Positions 32,318-43,008 of a stretch of DNA of 64,000 nt are shown here, in pieces. This stretch comes from Bufo bufo. Lineage: Eukaryota; Chordata; Amphibia; Anura; Bufonidae. The notes under the pieces are model-generated. The model searched no databases. It saw only the letters and a list, made by a program, of their open reading frames with translations, and was not told the origin of the DNA. Position numbers and translations under genes: made by a program. Every line of letters starts with the position of its first letter. Within the stretch, counting starts at the first letter, position 1. The DNA is taken from NCBI RefSeq assembly GCF_905171765.1, contig NC_053392.1:443018837-443082836 (forward strand), written 5' to 3'.

Positions 32318-33295
32318 TCAATCAACTGCCGCCTGCAACACCAGACGGCCTAAAGCAGCGTCAGCCGACGCATGAGTATGCACCCTGTAGAACTTGGTGA
32401 AGGTGTGCAAGGAGGACCAAGTGGCCGCCTTGCAAATCTGCTCCGTAGAAGCCCGATTTCTCTGAGCCCAGGAAGCCCCGACCGCTCTAGTGGAATGAGC
32501 GGTAACACCGAGGGGCGGAACCTTGCCCTTGGCGAGATAAGCCTCAGTAACAGCCATCTTGACAAAACGGGCGATAGCGACTTTGGATGCCGCCAACCCT
32601 CTGCGCGACCCCTCCGGAACCACAAAGAGCGAGTCAGTACGCCTGAAAGAGCCGGTTACCTCCAGGTAAGCCTTGAGCGCCCTGACAACGTCCAGGCGAT
32701 GAAGTTCCCTCTCCCTAGGGTGGGAAGGGGAAGGACACAAAGAGGGGAGAACGATGTCCTCGTTCAGATGAAAGGCGGAGACCACCTTAGGAAGGAAGGA
32801 AGGGACCGGACGAAGAACTACCTTGTCCTGGTGGAACACTAGGAAAGGTTCCAGACAGGAGAGTGCAGCCAATTCGGACACCCTCCGAAGAGAGGTGACT
32901 GCTACAAGGAAAATAACCTTGCAGGACAGAAGTCGCAAGGAAACCGTCCGCAGAGGCTCGAAAGGAGAAGCCTGGAGCGCTGAGAGAACCAGGTTCAGGT
33001 CCCAGGGCGGTACCGGAGGCCGGTACGGGGGAACCGCGTGAGCCACGCCCTGAAGGAAGGTCTTGACAGGACCAAGGGGGGCCAGTGGGCGCTGAAACAA
33101 AATGGACAGCGCAGACACCTGACCCTTCAAAGAACTAAGACCCAGACCCTGGGCAAGTCCGCTCTGCAGGAAGGACAAAACGGTGGGGAGAGAAAAGCGG
33201 AGCGGAGGAATCCCTAGATCGGCACAGAACCCCAAATAGGTCCTCCAGGTCCTATAATAGATCCTAGAAGAGGACGGCTTACGGGCGCGGATCAT
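32318..33295 (-). CDS. DIRS copy 1 tyrosine recombinase
   Basis: Read from the ATG at 33295 this gives 325 residues. The catalytic set of the tyrosine recombinase family is present: Arg about 138 (SLRRVSELAAL), H-x-x-R at about 267-270 (AHSTRAV), and the Tyr nucleophile about 303 (FTKFYRVH). The N-terminal part (SRIYYRTWRTYLGF) resembles the core-binding domain. The enzyme would integrate the circular DNA. The same frame stays open upstream to 35125, overlapping the reverse transcriptase gene by about 1.8 kb. The real start may therefore lie upstream, for instance near the segment FDGVVVETTVLTRRGF. The C-terminus ends just before the internal complementary region. Confidence 0.88.
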   Translation of the reverse strand: MIRARKPSSSRIYYRTWRTYLGFCADLGIPPLRFSLPTVLSFLQSGLAQGLGLSSLKGQVSALSILFQRPLAPLGPVKTFLQGVAHAVPPYRPPVPPWDLNLVLSALQASPFEPLRTVSLRLLSCKVIFLVAVTSLRRVSELAALSCLEPFLVFHQDKVVLRPVPSFLPKVVSAFHLNEDIVLPSLCPSPSHPRERELHRLDVVRALKAYLEVTGSFRRTDSLFVVPEGSRRGLAASKVAIARFVKMAVTEAYLAKGKVPPLGVTAHSTRAVGASWAQRNRASTEQICKAATWSSLHTFTKFYRVHTHASADAALGRLVLQAAVD

Positions 33296-33330
33296 GGTGC
33301 GGACGACGTCCGCAGAAAAACCCCTACGTG

Positions 33331-35448
33331 TCAGGACGGTGGTCTCAACAACCACGCCGTCAAACGTAGGGACCTTAAACGCGGGTGGAAGATCGGTCCC
33401 TGAGAGAGAAGATCTTCCCTGGCGGGCAGCGGCCAGGGCGCGTCTGCCAGGAGCAGCATGAGGTCGGCATACCAAGACCGGCGGGGCCAGTCCGGAGCGA
33501 CCAGAATCACCGAGACGCCTTCCGCCGCGATCTTCCGAAGGACCTTGGGCAGGAGTGGGATGGGAGGGAATATGTATGGACGCGCGAAGCCTCGCCAAGG
33601 AAGAACGAGGGCGTCGGCTCCGCAAGCTCCCGGATCCCTGGCCCTGGACAGATAGGCGGGGACCTTGTGATTGAACTTGGAGGCCATGAGGTCCACGTCC
33701 GGTATGCCCCAACGAAGGCAAATGGCCTCGAATACCTCCGGGTGAAGAGACCACTCGCCGGGGTCGACAGTGGTGCGACTGAGGAAGTCCGCCGCCCAAT
33801 TGTCCACCCCTGGAATAAAAATTGCCGATAGGGCCGGGACGTGGGCTTCCGCCCAACGGAGAATGCTGGAGACCTCCCTCATTGCAGCAGCGCTGCGAGT
33901 GCCCCCCTGGTGGTTTATGTACGCCACAGCCGTGGCGTTGTCCGATTGTACACGAACTGGATGACCCTTCAACAGATGAGTCCAGTGTCGTAGAGACAAA
34001 AGGGCCGCTCTCAGCTCCAGGACATTGATCGAGAGTTTGGACTCCAATGGAGACCAAATGCCCTGGACGGATCGGGGAGGAAACACGCCTCCCCAGCCCA
34101 AGAGACTGGCATCGGTTGTAACCACCAACCAGTTGAGTGGCAGAAAAGACCTGCCCAGAAGAGGGGACTGTAACCACCAGCGGAGAGATGACCTCACCGG
34201 AGGCGATAGATGGAAGGGATGATCCAGAGACTGCGGCGATTTGTCCCAGGAGGAGAGGATCGCCCGTTGGAGAGGGCGGGAGTGAAACTGCGCAAACGGG
34301 ATCGCCTCGAAGCAGGCAACCATCTGCCCCAAGACCCGCATGCAGAAGCGGAAGGACGGTCGACGGTGGAGAAGGAGACCCCGAACCGCCCCACGGAGGA
34401 TCAGACGTTTTTCCGAGGGAAGACGTACTTCCGCCGCTCCCGTGTCTAAAAGCATTCCCAGGAAGACCAGTTGTCTGGAGGGGGGAAGGGAGGACTTGGG
34501 GAAGTTGATGACCCAACCGAACCTCGTCAGAGTCTCTAGAGTGAGATCCACGCTGGCAACCGCTTGAGAAAGGGACGGAGCCTTGATGAGGATATCGTCC
34601 AAGTACGGTAGCAGAAAAACACCCCTGGAACGGAGTAAGGCCAAAACCGGGGCCAGGACCTTGGTGAACACCCGGGGGGCTGTTGCCAGCCCAAAGGGAA
34701 GGGCGACAAACTGGAAGTGGAGGTCCCCCACGGCGAACCGGAGGAAGCGATGGTGACACCGGGCTACCGGAACATGGAGGTAGGCATCCTGTATATCGAT
34801 GGAAGACATGAAATCTCCCTGCTCCAGGGAAGCCACCGCGGAACGGAGGGACTCCATCCGAAACCGTCGAAGGAGGAGAAAACGGTTGAGCTTTTTGAGG
34901 TCCAAAATGGGCCGCATGGAACCTCCCTTCTTGGGAACTACAAAGAGGTTCGAGTAGAACCCTTGGAACCTTTCCTCTAGAGGAACGGGGGTAATCACCC
35001 CCCTGTCCAGTAAGGCTTGAACGGCCGCGGAGAACGCAACCGCGCGTTTCGGGTCCCGTGGCAGGCGGGAGCGAAAGAACCGATCTGGAGGGAAGGATGC
35101 AAATTCGATTTTGTATCCGGAGCACACAATTTCGAGGGCCCAGGCGTCGGAGACGTGAGCCAACCAGACGTCCCTGAAAAGGAGGAGCCGGCCCCCCACC
35201 CGGGTGGGTGGGGGCGCGCCTTCAGGCAGAGGATTGCTTTGCTGCGGGTGTGCGGGCAGCCTGCGGCTTGCGCCAGGAGGGCTGCGCCCGAAAAAACGGC
35301 TTCCTATGCTTATCCTGGGGAGGAGCCGAAGCGGCAGCTGTGGTGGGAGCCCCAGAGGCCCTGCGGGAGGACCGAAAACGAGACGCACCAGGGCGTCCGC
35401 GGGGGGCGCCCCTGGCTTGGGGTTGAGGAAGATGGGTGCTTTTACCAC
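33331..35448 (-). CDS. DIRS copy 1 reverse transcriptase / RNase H protein
   Basis: 705 residues without stops. Reverse transcriptase: FYSNLFVVPKKGG (about 164-176), SIDIQDAYLHV (216-226, first catalytic Asp), PFGLATAPRVF (251-261), YLDD (282-285). RNase H: TDAS (445-448), NVLELRAA with the Glu at 478, QSDNATA (501-507), WAADFLSR with Asp 554. The last about 130 residues (VDLMASKFNHK, LPWRGFARPY, ILVAPDWPRRSW) resemble the methyltransferase-like C-terminal domain of DIRS pol proteins. It overlaps the end of gag by 227 bp and the tyrosine recombinase frame at the other side. Confidence 0.92.
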   Translation of the reverse strand: MVKAPIFLNPKPGAPPADALVRLVFGPPAGPLGLPPQLPLRLLPRISIGSRFFGRSPPGASRRLPAHPQQSNPLPEGAPPPTRVGGRLLLFRDVWLAHVSDAWALEIVCSGYKIEFASFPPDRFFRSRLPRDPKRAVAFSAAVQALLDRGVITPVPLEERFQGFYSNLFVVPKKGGSMRPILDLKKLNRFLLLRRFRMESLRSAVASLEQGDFMSSIDIQDAYLHVPVARCHHRFLRFAVGDLHFQFVALPFGLATAPRVFTKVLAPVLALLRSRGVFLLPYLDDILIKAPSLSQAVASVDLTLETLTRFGWVINFPKSSLPPSRQLVFLGMLLDTGAAEVRLPSEKRLILRGAVRGLLLHRRPSFRFCMRVLGQMVACFEAIPFAQFHSRPLQRAILSSWDKSPQSLDHPFHLSPPVRSSLRWWLQSPLLGRSFLPLNWLVVTTDASLLGWGGVFPPRSVQGIWSPLESKLSINVLELRAALLSLRHWTHLLKGHPVRVQSDNATAVAYINHQGGTRSAAAMREVSSILRWAEAHVPALSAIFIPGVDNWAADFLSRTTVDPGEWSLHPEVFEAICLRWGIPDVDLMASKFNHKVPAYLSRARDPGACGADALVLPWRGFARPYIFPPIPLLPKVLRKIAAEGVSVILVAPDWPRRSWYADLMLLLADAPWPLPAREDLLSQGPIFHPRLRSLRLTAWLLRPPS

Positions 35449-36700
35449 CCGTGGCCTCCGAAATAAGTTCGTCTAGGCGGACCCCGAAAAGGCGGGAACC
35501 CGCAAACGGTAGCCCCGCCAAGGAACGTTTGGAGGCAGCGTCCGCTTTCCAAACCTTCAGCCAGAGCTCCCTCCTGACGGAAACTGCCAGGGCGGAGGAG
35601 CGTGCAATAAGGGCTCCCGCATCAAGGGAGGCCTCACAAACAAAATTCCCGGCCCGAACAATAAGCTGGGCCAAGGAACGCAGGTCCTGGATAGGGACGT
35701 CCGAGTCCAACTCCTGTTCCAGCTGCGCACCCCAAGCGGAGATTGCTTTCCCTGCCCAAGCAGAGGCAAAAACCGGTCTGAGAGCAGAACCGGAGGCAGC
35801 AAAAATGCCCTTAGAAAGGGTCTCCATGCGACGGTCCTCCGCTGACTGAAGAGAGGACCCGTCGGGAACAGGGATGGCCGTGTTCTTCGACAGCCGGGCC
35901 ACAGGGGGGTCCACCTTGGGTGGGGAAGACCATGTGGCCACGACATCTGCTGGAAAAGGATAGCAAATGTCCAGCTTCTTGGGGTTGACAAAACGGGCGT
36001 CCGGTCGAGCCCAAGCCTTAGACACCACAGAGGAGAAATCAGAGTGGATTGGGAAGACTTTTGAGACCTGCCTGGGTCTGATAAATGAGACGCTAGCTGC
36101 GTCCGAGCTAGGGGGATCATCCTGCACCTTAAAGGTGTCACGAATATCAGAGATGAGTTGACCCATCGCTGAGGCTAGCTTGGACGGCAGGGCCGAGTCC
36201 ATTTCCAAATCTGAAACCGCCAATTCACCTTCAGAGAGCGAATCCTTTGGGGAGGAGAGGCTCGTCTGGGTGCGCACGCGTGGCGGGGAGAGGGAGGCAT
36301 CCGAGGAGGAGGCTCGCTCTACTCTAATACGCTTCTGAGAGTGCCTAGCTCGGGAGGGGTCACTAAAGGAGAGTGAACCCGCTGCAGCGGCAGAAGCGGT
36401 GGACCCGGAGGGCGCGACAGTAAGAGTGGCGTCCTGCGGGGTAGGTGGCCTGTCTATTAGGCGGCCCACGACATGAGTGAGGCTTTCCACGGCCTGGGAC
36501 AGGGATCTAGCCCAGTCAGGCGGGTCAGAGGCAGCAGGGAGCGACACAGCGGGCGACTGAGGCTGCGGTGGAGCCCGACATGCAGTACAGTGCGGATCAG
36601 ACTGCCCCCGGGGAAAGGGTTCCCTACAAGCAGTACAGGCATGGTACCAAGGCTTGGCGGCTGCAGAAGGGTCTGACATGGTGGAACAAAGATGTTGCAC
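35222..36700 (-). CDS. DIRS copy 1 gag-like protein
   Basis: 492 residues. The N-terminus has a Cys pair arrangement CTAC and CTAC with 12 residues between (residues 22-41), a possible zinc ribbon. Then comes a Ser/Pro-rich and acidic middle and a basic tail (RGRPGASRFRSSRRASG, KPFFRAQPSW). The M at residue 8 (MSDPSAAAK) is the more likely start, because the codons before it differ between the two copies. DIRS ORF1 proteins are structural and nucleic-acid binding; the function here is inferred from position. The related stretch in the older DIRS at 41400 shows the block FPIHSDF / FVNPKKLD is conserved. Confidence 0.85.
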   Translation of the reverse strand: MQHLCSTMSDPSAAAKPWYHACTACREPFPRGQSDPHCTACRAPPQPQSPAVSLPAASDPPDWARSLSQAVESLTHVVGRLIDRPPTPQDATLTVAPSGSTASAAAAGSLSFSDPSRARHSQKRIRVERASSSDASLSPPRVRTQTSLSSPKDSLSEGELAVSDLEMDSALPSKLASAMGQLISDIRDTFKVQDDPPSSDAASVSFIRPRQVSKVFPIHSDFSSVVSKAWARPDARFVNPKKLDICYPFPADVVATWSSPPKVDPPVARLSKNTAIPVPDGSSLQSAEDRRMETLSKGIFAASGSALRPVFASAWAGKAISAWGAQLEQELDSDVPIQDLRSLAQLIVRAGNFVCEASLDAGALIARSSALAVSVRRELWLKVWKADAASKRSLAGLPFAGSRLFGVRLDELISEATGGKSTHLPQPQARGAPRGRPGASRFRSSRRASGAPTTAAASAPPQDKHRKPFFRAQPSWRKPQAARTPAAKQSSA

Positions 36701-37606
36701 TTAAAGTGGGAGACCCCAAGGAAAGAAACGGGGATAACACCCAAGCGACAGTACTGTGGCACGGAGGGGGTTAAAAGTCCTACCAGACCCGGATGATGCA
36801 AGCGGCAGCGGTAAGGGGGAACAGACTGAGGAGGCTGTGGAGGAGAGGCAGCAGCACCGGCTTCGGATCGCACTCGATGAACCCGGAAGTAGCGGAGCGC
36901 ATGTAGGAAGCTCCGCCCCCTCCCTGCCGCTCTGAAGCAGAGCCGCGCGCGCGCGGCAAAATGAACTTAACCCCCAAGGATAATGAAGTGCCGGCCTGAA
37001 ATGGCGCCGTTCACGCCAAGAAAGCGGCCCCCTCCGCGCCTGGATGTGGCAGAAGGCAGCGTCCCTGCCAAGGACTTGCCCAGATAAACTCCCCTGCCCG
37101 GTAACGGTCCGATATCGGGGGGGGGGGGGGAGGGGTGGGCGCACGATGTAGCAGTGGCCATGTAGTAACAGTGGCCATGGGAGCCCAGGAGGCCTGTAGC
37201 AGCGGTGGGAGGGAGGAAGGGGAGGCTGGAGCAGCCTGTCTCACCATGCGCTGTCTTCACCCTCAATCCGTCCAGCGGGGTCGCCCCTTCAGCTCCTGGC
37301 ACCGCAGTGGCAGGAAGCCGGGGGAGGGACTTGGCGTGCGGGCGACCCTGAGCTGGCGGGACGCAGGGGAGCGAGGCTGCCCTGGTCCACCTTGTCTTCT
37401 GTGGGGGAGGCGGCAGTGCGGAATTACCGGCACTGGCGCAACTCAACCCCGGGAGAAACAGAGGGGTCTAATGCGCCTCTGTTGTCCCTGTAAGTAGAAA
37501 AAAACCGAATTAAAAACAACAAATAACGTAAAAATAAAAAATCATAGGAAAACAACCCTGCATAAGCAGGGGGTGTCTTGCCTCCTTGGACACTAAGCAA
37601 AAACTG
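36701..37606 (-). promoter_or_regulatory. DIRS copy 1 5' untranslated and promoter region
   Basis: GC-rich non-coding sequence between the right terminal repeat and gag, with GCGCGCGCGC near 36948. No TATA box was recognised. Open frames on either strand here are not conserved in copy 2, which has several insertions and deletions in this part. Confidence 0.5.
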
Positions 37607-37739
37607 GCAGTCTCTTCTCCAGGCTGAAGGGTATAGCTGATGGAGGAGGGGCTTACAGCTTTCACTTAGTGTCACGCCTCCTAGGGAGCAGAGCTATACC
37701 CATGGTTTCCTGTGTCCCCCAAGGAATATGGGCGAGAAA
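37607..37739. repeat. DIRS copy 1 right terminal repeat
   Basis: Inverted complement of 31921-32043, ending AAGGAATATGGGCGAGAAA. Confidence 0.85.
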
Positions 37740-39430
37740 TTTGGGTTTCAAAAATGCAATTGTGTTAAAGTGAAATAAATAAGAAAAATTATACATATTA
37801 GGTATTGCCACGTCCGTAACGACCTGCTCTATAAAAATATCACGTGACCTAAGGCTACTTTCACACCTGCGTTAGGTGCGGATCCGTCTAGTATCTGCAC
37901 AGACGGATCCGCACCTATAATGCAAACACTTGTATCCGTGTGCATTATTCTTTTTAAAAAAGTCTAAATCAAAACGGATCCGTCCTGACTTACATCGAAA
38001 GTCAATTGGGGACGGATCTGTTTTCAACTGCACCATATTGTGTCAGTGAAAACAGATCCGTCCCCATTGACTTACGTTGCAAGTCAGGACGGAAACGTTT
38101 GGGTCCGCATCACCAGGCGGACACCAAAACGCTGCAAGCAGAGCGGAATGGAGGCGGAACGGAGCCAAACTGATGCATTCTTAACGGATCCTTATCCATT
38201 CAGAATGCATTGGGGCGGAACTGATCAGTTTTGAACAGTTTGTGAGATCCCTGAAACAGATCTCAAACGGAATTCAAAATGCCAGTGTGAAAGTAGCCTA
38301 ACCCCTCACGTGAACGCTGTATAAATAAATACAACAACATTGTTTTTTGGTCACCTTGCCTCAAAGTGTAATAATGAATGGAAAAAAAAATATATAAAAA
38401 ATAAAAAAAATCATATGGAACCAAAAATGGTACCAATAAAAAAAAAAAAGTCACCTCAACCCGCAAAAAAAGAGATAATCGCCCAAAAAATGTAAAAAAA
38501 CTGACAATGGAGATACTAAAATAAGATTTATTTATTTTTGCTTCACAGATGCTATTATTGTGTTAAAGTGAAAAAAAAGTAGATACGTTAAATATCGTCG
38601 TGTCCGTAACAACCTGCTCTATAAAATATCACATGACCTAACGCAACACCGTAAATAATAATAATAATAATGTGCCAAAAGCCATTTTTTGTCATCTAAC
38701 ATCATTGAAAGTGCAACACCAAGCGATCAAAAAGGCGTATGCCCCTCAAAATAGAACCAGTCATCTCTTCCCGCAAAAATTAGCCCCTACATAAAGACAA
38801 TCACCAAAAGAAAAACACGACTATAGCTCTCATAACATGGAGACAAAAACATTTTTTGGGTTTCAAAAATGCAATTAATTGTGTTAAAGCAAAATAAATA
38901 AGAAAAAAGTATACATATTAGGTATTGCCACGTCCGTAACGACCTGCCCTATAAAAATATTACTTGACCTAACCCCTCAGGTGCTGTGCCAAAACAACCA
39001 ATTTTTTGGGTCACCTTGCCTCAAACTAATAATGAATGATCAAAAAAATCATATGTACCCAAAAATGGTACCAATAAAAAAGTAAACTCTTTCTGCAAAA
39101 AAATGAGCACCTGCACAAGACGATTTGCAGAAAATAAATAAATATGGCGTTTAGAAAATGGAGACACTTTTTTTTTAAATGCTTTATTATGTAAAACTGA
39201 AACAAAGAAAGTAGACCTATTTGATAAATGCGTCCGTAACAACCTGCTCTATAAAAATAGCGCATGATCTAAACAGTCAGATAAACGTTGTAAAAAATAA
39301 AAAGTGCCAAAACAGCTATTTTTTGGTTATCTTGCCTCACAAAAAATGCAATATAGAGCGATTAAAAATCATATATACCCCAAAATAGTGCCAATAAAAC
39401 GGTCATCTTATCCCCTACTTTCCAAAATGG
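37740..39430. repeat. Tandem DNA repeat, about 330-bp unit, about four copies
   Basis: Successive units carry TTTGGGTTTCAAAAATGCAA, TTGCCACGTCCGTAACGACC, TGCTCTATAAAAATATCAC, TTTTTTGGTCACCTTGCCTC and AATGGTACCAATAAAAA. One MITE (37853-38298) and DIRS copy 1 are inserted in it. The array and the sequence after it probably form one non-autonomous DNA element that split the older DIRS. Confidence 0.75.
37853..38298. mobile_element. Harbinger-type MITE, GGCTACTTTCACAC ends
   Basis: 446 bp, ends GGCTACTTTCACACCTGCG and GTGTGAAAGTAGCC, with TAA duplications at 37850-37852 and 38299-38301. Same family as 29238. Confidence 0.85.
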
Positions 39431-40320
39431 GGTCACATTTGGGAGTTTGTACTGTAGGGATGCATCAGGGGGGCTTCAAATGGGATATGGTGTCTAAAAA
39501 CCAGTCCAGCAAAATCTGCCTTCCAAAAACCATATGGCGCTCCTTTTCTTCTGCGCCCTGCCGTGCGCCCTTACATCAGTTTACAGCCACATGTGGGGTG
39601 TTTCTGTAAACCTCAGAATCAGGGTAATAAATATTGTTTTGTTTGGCTGTTAACACTCGATGTGTTAAAGAAAAAAAGGATTAAAATGGAAAATATGCCA
39701 AAAAAGTGACATTTAGAAATTTCATCTACATTTTCCTTTAATTCTTGTGGAACACCTAAAGGGTTAACAAGGTTTGTAAAATCAGTTTTGAGTAACTTGA
39801 GGGGGGTAGTTTCTACAATGGGGTCATTTATGGGGGTTTCTATTATGTAAGCCCCCACAAAGTGACTTCAGGTCTGAACTGGTCGTTAAAAAGTGAGTTT
39901 TGGAAATTTTCTTACATTTTTTTAGAATTGCTTCTAAAATTCTAAGCCTTCTAACGTCCCCCAAAAAATTAAATGACATTTACAAAATGATGCAAAAATA
40001 AAAGTAAACATATGGGGAATGTTAAGTAACAAATATTTTATGAGGCATCGCTTTCTGTTTTAAAAGCTGAGAAATTAAAATTTAGAAAATTGCGAATATT
40101 TCAACATTTTGGTAAAATTTGGGATTTTTTCATAAATAAAGGTGAAATATATTGACTCAAATTTATGACTGTCATTAAAGTACAATGTGTCACGAGAAAA
40201 TCTCAGAATGGCTTGGATAAATAAAAGCGTTCCAAAGTTATTACCGCAAGTGACACGTCAGATTTGCAAACAAATGGCCTGGGCAGGAAGGTGAGAACTG
40301 GCCCGGGGTAGAAGGGTTAA
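39430..40320. mobile_element. Non-autonomous DNA repeat, unclassified, ending AGGGTTAA
   Basis: Continues from the tandem units: GCATCAGGGGGGCTTCAAAT, TTCCAAAAACCATATGGCGC, ACACCTAAAGGGTTAACAAG, finishing GCCCGGGGTAGAAGGGTTAA at about 40319. I know this as a high-copy amphibian repeat type but cannot name the superfamily. No coding sequence. Confidence 0.5.
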
Positions 40321-40474
40321 AGCCTAAAAGTAGTGACGGTTTGTTGATGTTATCAACTGCTACTTCTTTATTTATCCTTTACACTTTGGCGCTCCACTTG
40401 TATCCTTTTTTCTTGTAAATTCACTACTATTGCGACCTGCTAGTCCGGCTGACTTGGACTATTAGGTCCACTTA

Positions 40475-41165
40475 GGCCTCTTTCACACGAGCGTGTCCGG
40501 ATAAGGTCCGTATGCGTTGCAGCAAACCCGCGCGAGTAGGTACCCAATTGCAGTCAGTTTTAACTGCGATTGCGTTCCGTTCAGTTTTTATCACGCGGGT
40601 GCAATGCGTTTTGCACGCGCGTGATATAAAAAAAAAAAAAAAACTGAATGTGGTACCCAGACCCGAACTTCTTCACAGAAGTTGAAGGTTGTGTAGATTG
40701 CTATTATTTTCACTTATAACCATGTTATAAGGGGAAATAATACATTCTCAATACAGAATGCATAGTACAATAGGGCTGGAGGGGGCTTAAAAAATAAAAA
40801 ATAATTTAACTAACCCTAATCCACTTGTTCGCAAAACCGGCATCTCTTCTGTCTCCTTCTTTGAGGAATAGGACCTTTGATGACGTCACTGCGCTCATCA
40901 CATGGTCCATCATATGATCTTTTACCATTGCGATGGATCATGTGACGGACCATGTGATGATAGCAGTGATGTTATCAAAAGGTATTTTTCCTCACAGATG
41001 AAGACAGAAGAGATGCCGGCTGCGCGAACAAGTGGATTAAGGGGAGTTTAATTATTTTTTAACCCCTCCAGCCCTATTGTACTATGCATTCTGTATTAAG
41101 AATGCTATTATTTTCCCTTATAACCATGTTATAAGGCAAAATAATATTGATCGGTTCTCCATCCT
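40475..41165. mobile_element. Foldback MITE with GGCCTCTTTCACACGAGCG end, right end lost
   Basis: The left end TAGGCCTCTTTCACACGAGCG matches the MITE at 1368. The interior is an inverted repeat with arms of about 220 bp (about 40690-40910 and 40925-41155) centred near 40920, including TAACCATGTTATAAGG and GCCCTATTGTACTATGCATT on both sides. The matching right end is absent. Confidence 0.65.
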
Positions 41166-41399
41166 GATCGTCTCCTCACTCTCTCTTGCTGCATTCCTTC
41201 TTCATTCCCCCCCCCTTCACCAGTGGCCGAGTCAGCTACCTCCCTTTAATTTCTGTTAACCCCCACTTACCGTGCTCTTTCTATTTCTCAAGGTACCTTG
41301 CTGAGACTGAGGAAGAGTGGTCATAAACTTTTGTGGAGGGGGAAGACCAACTCTATATAATAACCCTCCCTTATATTGTTTAAAATCCACGAATTTGGT

Positions 41400-42210
41400 G
41401 GGGTTTAAAAAAATTAAATAAAAAAGAGCCGAGTCTTCCCCCTACTTGTGTGCTTTCTTAGTAGGCCATCTGCCTTCCTATCCGTGGGATCTTTAAGTTG
41501 CGCTGAATCTTCAAATGGCAGGGCAGTATGTTTTGCTACCTTTGTCAAGTGTACGTCCACTCTGGGAATGGACTCACAATCGGCGCAATCCTCATGGTTA
41601 AAAACGCAGCACCTCTTAATACCCCTAGGAATGAAAGATCCTTTATCTGGTTTTTCCCATTCTGACTTAATTAACTTTTTTATACTATCTGGAACTGGGA
41701 ACACAGATTTCCTTTTTCCCCCAGCCCTCTAAATATCCCTTTCTGCACTGACTTTTTAGGCACCTCCATCTGTATTGTGGCTCTAAACGCTTTTATGAGC
41801 TCATTACTGTCATCCGGATTGAAAAAGAAACATTTATACTTATTATCTTCATCAGAAGATTCATATGTTTTACGTTTCAAAGTCCGAGCCTTCCGAAATG
41901 TCAGAATCAGTCAGACACTGGATTGCGACCATCACGGATGATTTGAGGAAGGTTTTTAGGGGGGCCAGAATCCCGGGAAGCAAGTGTGATTGAACGTCAT
42001 CTTTATCTAATATCCTGATATCCTCCAGTAAACTAGATTATTTGGCTTTTACCACATTAGAAGTACATTCTTTACAAAGGTTTAGCTCCTGTACTGGGTA
42101 AATGCTTATAACATATTCCACATTTTGTCATTTTGAGAGATTAAGCAGATTCCTTTTCTCCAACTCCTGGATTTGTTGCAGGCTCACCTCCAGAGCCCCG
42201 TGTGATCTCT
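41400..42210 (-). pseudogene. Older DIRS-like element, gag half
   Basis: The minus-strand frame 41704-41414 (FPVPDSIKKLIKSEWEKPD, then LTKVAKHTALP) aligns with the young DIRS gag block VFPIHSDF ... WARPDARFVN ... LSKNTAIP. 41880-41680 extends it N-terminally (acidic, SSDEDNKY). Several stops. It is collinear with the pol half at 30020-31799, which would follow directly if the intervening 9.6 kb of later insertions were removed. Confidence 0.7.
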
Positions 42211-42720
42211 ATTCCGCTCATGTCTGCCAGCAATAAAATGATCTGCTTCCCTTGCCAGAAGGATCCCGCTGTCCGGACGCAAGGCCCTACGGTCTTTCAT
42301 ACCTCCTGTGACCTGCAAGGACCTGCCGAGCCCGGAGATGATGTCCGGCTCCGCCCCCCCAGCGTCTGATGTCACACGCTGGAGGCCGGAGGGAGCGCAT
42401 CACAGCGTTGCTCCGACCGCCATCTTCTTTTCCCACCTGCACGTAATCCGCCTGGACTGCTGCAGGGGGATCGTCGCATGGGACAGCAACAGTCAGCGCC
42501 TGTGCACAGGCCCCAACAAGAGGAGGGAGTGCCACACTCCGGATCCGACCTCTGCCTGCATTATGGTTCACAGGTGACCCATAAGAGCCTCCATGCACCT
42601 CTCCTGCTTCCTATCCCGATAGGACAGGAAAAACGCTGGTGATGAAGGGGACGGGTGGGATTTATACCGCTCTGTGTTTTTCCTGTTCTATCAGCGGAAG
42701 TCAGTCTCAGGGTGTGGTGT
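42211..42720 (-). other. 5' region and probable terminal repeat of the older DIRS
   Basis: GC-rich non-coding sequence with a hairpin-like TCCCGATAGGACAGGAAAAA (42612) and TTTTTCCTGTTCTATCAG (42677), in the position of the DIRS 5' end. No function beyond that can be seen. Confidence 0.4.
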
Positions 42721-43008
42721 CATGGAGATGACTAGGGAAATTATGACAGTTTTGATGATCAATCGCCTGTATCAGGACAAAAAAGACCATATAAAACAAC
42801 GGATATTTTTGTATCAAAACACTACATAACTATAGTTTTCCACAATTCCGCCAGCACTGTGAAACCCAGGTTTAAGGTATACTGGCTGTCATGGGGAATT
42901 ACATTATCAATTCATAATCTAGTATTATAGACCCATCTACAGGCTTTATTTATTTTTTCGCTGAATTATGACCGATTGCTAATAATTCATTTCACGCTCG
43001 TCACTCAC
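42721..43008 (-). other. tbp intron flank
   Basis: Intronic sequence next to the exon at 43009. It starts at the donor GTGAGT (43008-43003, minus strand). Nothing else seen. Confidence 0.6.

Larger units (their letters stand above)
31877..37739 (-). mobile_element. DIRS retrotransposon copy 1, apparently complete
   Basis: 5.86 kb with three minus-strand genes in the order gag-like, reverse transcriptase/RNase H, tyrosine recombinase. It has inverted terminal repeats (31921-32043 and 37607-37730) and an internal complementary region (32155-32262) matching both extreme ends. DIRS elements integrate by a tyrosine recombinase and make no target duplication, and none is seen. It lies in the tbp intron before the last exon, in the same orientation as tbp, inside a tandem repeat. 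Confidence 0.95.

Noticed and set aside
32318..35125. A single 935-residue protein (and the 813-residue equivalent at 57344-59785)
   Set aside because: Only the C-terminal third has recombinase motifs. The rest overlaps the reverse transcriptase gene in another frame and is low-complexity Pro/Ser/Gly/Arg sequence.
36701..37497. Plus- and minus-strand frames of 60-160 residues in the DIRS 5' region
   Set aside because: Not conserved between the two DIRS copies and rich in GC-driven Pro/Arg/Gly; treated as non-coding.
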